DNA of 64,000 bases from Podaxis mareebaensis. Its lineage: Eukaryota > Basidiomycota > Agaricomycetes > Agaricales > Agaricaceae. The position numbers were made by a program, and so were the translations under genes. The stretch's first letter is position 1. Every line of letters begins with the position of its first letter. Under the pieces are notes generated by a model. It saw only the letters and a list, made by a program, of their open reading frames with translations, was not told where the DNA came from and did no database searches. The stretch spans positions 514,862 through 578,861 of the forward strand of contig JAEUWP010000360.1 of assembly GCA_018524725.1 (NCBI GenBank), read 5' to 3'. Below are positions 62,405 to 64,000 of the stretch, piece after piece.

Positions 62405-62674
62405 AGGCCTTTTCCTCTAGCTAGCTCCCTGCTTCCCCCTCCTCTTCTATTTCTATCTCATCTTTCTCATCTTCACGTTTTGATAAGTTAGTTCCCACTC
62501 TCTTCTCATCTCACATCTCTAGCATTGTTTGATTCCTCCTTTCAACTCTATCTCTTAGCTGTCATTTCCTTTCTCCTTTCTTTTTCCCCTCTAGTTTTGG
62601 TATTGGGACTGCTATCGTGCACCTGTTTGTAGTAGCTAGTTCTATTGCAATAAATATTGATTTAAAAAAAAAAA
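62405..62674 (+). other. LINE B 3' UTR and poly(A)
   Basis: T/C-rich 3' UTR of 270 bp, ending in ttgcaataaatattgattt and an A tract. An AATAAA signal lies at 62649-62654. The last 60 bp align with the complement of 63572-63640. Confidence 0.8.
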
Positions 62675-62692
62675 ATAGCCACCTATGGGTTC
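62675..62692 (+). repeat. Target-site duplication of LINE B, right copy
   Basis: atagccacctatgggttc, matching 58157-58174 with one C/T difference. After it the LINE A reading frame resumes with QLWYFQ. Confidence 0.88.
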
Positions 62693-63540
62693 CAACTGTG
62701 GTATTTCCAGGAAGCCTAGAATAAGGTGCTCCTCAAGTCACTCTTCTCAATGCAGTGCAAGGCTGCCCTGTGGATCATTGGTGCTTTTTTGGACATTCCC
62801 AACCAGGGGAGTGAGGCTCTGGTGGGCCTAATCCCCTTCCACTTGCATCTCAGGAAGCTTACTGAAAGGGTGTGCTTCTGAATTCACACCCTCTCCCCCA
62901 ATCACGCCCTTAAGGCATTAGTTGGGGTGGATTTCTCCATAGGGATGGCCCCCCACCCCAAATCTATCACCCTCATGTCCCCTAGGTAGTATGAGAAAGC
63001 AGGTGGCCCCCTAGTCTTCTCCAATGAGAAGTTGGATGAGATTAGCAAGTGGTTTGAGCTGGATGCTGATGAAGCCCAGCCTGGCCATCACCTTCTTGAT
63101 CTGTTCCAAGATCAGGTCAAATTTCATTCTGCACCCTGGGACACTGAAGACCAGGCCAGATATTTCCAGCAGATGGAGATGGTCCTGCAAGCAGCAGAAC
63201 TCTCCCCTAACATGGCCTACTGTAGAACTGATGCAAGTTGGCCTACACATGACTTTTACCAGGCTGTCTTGGCAGCCTTGGTTTGTTACTGCAGAAACCT
63301 GGTTAATGCCACTAGGAGAGCAGTAGGTGATGTAACTGCCCCTGATGCAGAGCTTTTCACCATTTGGTTAGCACTCACCCAGGCTGTTGGCTTGGAGGGT
63401 ATCAACACTATTCTGATCTGGACTGACTCTCTGGCTTCTACCAAGAGATCAGTTGATCCCTCTCCCACATCAGGGCAAGCACATGCCCTGGCTGTCATAT
63501 GCCTCCTCACTCCATGGTTGTCCCAACTGGGAAGGAAACT

Positions 63541-63547
<7 letters not shown>
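62693..63547 (+). pseudogene. LINE A ORF2, second part: RT C-terminal domain and RNase H
   Basis: This continues the LINE A frame interrupted at 58174: QLWYFQEA, MQCKAALWIIGAFLDIPNQG, EALVGLIPFHLHLRKLTE, then RNase H-type MAYCRTDASWPTHDFYQAVL, DAELFTIWLALTQAVGLEGI and TILIWTDSLASTKRSVDPSP. It is cut by the poly(T) of LINE C at 63548, so its end and 3' UTR, if present, lie beyond the window. Confidence 0.85.
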
Positions 63548-63571
<24 letters not shown>

Positions 63572-64000
63572 AAATCGACGTTTATTGCAATAGACTAACT
63601 ACTACAAACGGGTGCACGATAGCAGTCCCAATACCGAAACCAGAAAACAGAGAAGAAAGAAAAGAGGAAAAAGGGGGGGGAAAAGTATGAGAGTATATGA
63701 ACTACACGTGAGAAGTGAGACGAAAAGAGAGAGAAACTAACTTGACGAATCGAAGAGACGAAGAGGTTGGGGAAAGATGAGAAGAGATAGGAGCGGGGGA
63801 AGCTAGCTATGATACAGAGTGGAGATGGAGGGGAAAGACCTTCAGTGAACATCGGGAACTCCATTTATTGCAAGTCGCTCCCTCCTATTGAGGCGGCGGG
63901 TGGCGAACTCCTCTTGAGTGATGGGTCCTTGAATTTGGTCGGCAAATGAGAAGGCCGCAGGGTTTTGGTCTAAGAATTGGATGACCCAGTAGAATCCGTC
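63548..64000 (-). mobile_element. LINE C, young LINE of the LINE B family, 3' end only
   Basis: A run of 24 T at 63548-63571 is the poly(A) tail of a minus-strand element inserted into LINE A. The adjoining 270 bp match the LINE B 3' UTR, including ttgcaataaa and ggtattgggactgctatcgt. Unlike everything from 43.7 kb on, it is rich in CpG. The element continues past the window edge. Confidence 0.88.
63842..64000 (-). CDS. LINE C ORF2, C-terminal end (partial)
   Basis: The 52 visible residues, DGFYWVIQFLDQNPAAFSFA, then DQIQGPITQEEFATRRLNRR, then ERLAINGVPDVH and stop, are open throughout and align with the end of LINE B ORF2. No stop or frameshift is present. The reading frame enters from beyond 64000. 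If the rest is also intact, this copy could still encode a working reverse transcriptase. Confidence 0.82.
   Translation of the reverse strand, partial: DGFYWVIQFLDQNPAAFSFADQIQGPITQEEFATRRLNRRERLAINGVPDVH

Larger units (their letters stand above)
58175..62674 (+). mobile_element. LINE B, 5'-truncated non-LTR retrotransposon inserted in LINE A
   Basis: The element is 4.5 kb, starts inside ORF1 (zinc-knuckle region), carries a full-length but mutated ORF2 (EN, RT, RNase H), and ends in a 3' UTR and poly(A) of 11-12 nt at 62663-62674. 5' truncation and a target-site duplication are the marks of target-primed reverse transcription. Its last 60 bp (ggtattgggactgctatcgt and on) match the 3' UTR of LINE C, so B and C are one family, distinct from LINE A. 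Confidence 0.9.

Noticed and set aside
43942..64000. CRISPR array or prophage-like region
   Set aside because: Repeats here are retroelements with RT, integrase, LTRs and poly(A) tails in a eukaryotic genome; no regular short spaced repeats.
43942..64000. Classic ascomycete RIP as the cause of mutation
   Set aside because: Loss is mainly at CpG, with CpA and TpG plentiful; the B/C comparison shows CpG transitions, fitting methyl-CpG deamination better.

Overview
This window is nuclear DNA of a filamentous basidiomycete (mushroom-type Agaricomycotina is the best guess). The genes carry many short introns (mostly about 50-60 nt, GT-AG), are densely packed on both strands, and include fungal families such as Dot1, a Sel1-repeat Dsf2-like protein, a Bni4-like tail protein, a SUR7-like tetraspan and tandem F-box/LRR genes. 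The right third holds fungal LINEs and a chromodomain Ty3/Gypsy element. I see no bacterial, organellar or viral genome here. Species cannot be named from the sequence alone.

Layout. 1-43,941 is ordinary gene space. In order it holds: mitochondrial ribosomal protein mL38 (5' cut by the window edge), a 3.2 kb stretch with no recognisable gene, the splicing helicase PRP16/DHX38, a Sel1-repeat protein, two tandem double-F-box paralogues, DOT1, an FAD oxidoreductase, a low-complexity protein with a Bni4-type C-terminus, a SUR7/PalI-like membrane protein, an ArfGAP, an LTA4-hydrolase-type aminopeptidase, two tandem UNC93-like transporters, YOP1, OST5, RPA12, an orphan gene, the NDR kinase DBF2 and the kinetochore gene SPC25. 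Several pairs are divergent over short shared promoters: DOT1/oxidoreductase, YOP1/OST5 and DBF2/SPC25. Together these are housekeeping functions (mitochondrial translation, splicing, chromatin, ER shaping and N-glycosylation, Pol I, mitotic exit and kinetochore) plus lineage-variable families. None forms a metabolic cluster.

43,942-64,000 is a transposon graveyard almost free of CpG dinucleotides. From left to right it holds a decayed Ty3/Gypsy gag-protease fragment, unresolved relics, a LINE ORF1 fragment, a chromovirus on the minus strand that has lost its RT/RNase H region, and a long LINE (LINE A). A second LINE (LINE B, 5'-truncated, about 4.5 kb) sits inside LINE A, flanked by an 18-bp target-site duplication. 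A third, CpG-rich and apparently young LINE (LINE C, same family as B, minus strand) is inserted near the right edge. The B/C comparison shows CGN codons turned into TGN/CAN, so this genome appears to mutate methylated CpG in repeats. The CpG-poor composition extends into the last exon of SPC25.

Most genes are multi-exon. Coordinates give the span from start to stop codon as I reconstructed it from splice signals and reading frame; exon details are in the entries where I worked them out.
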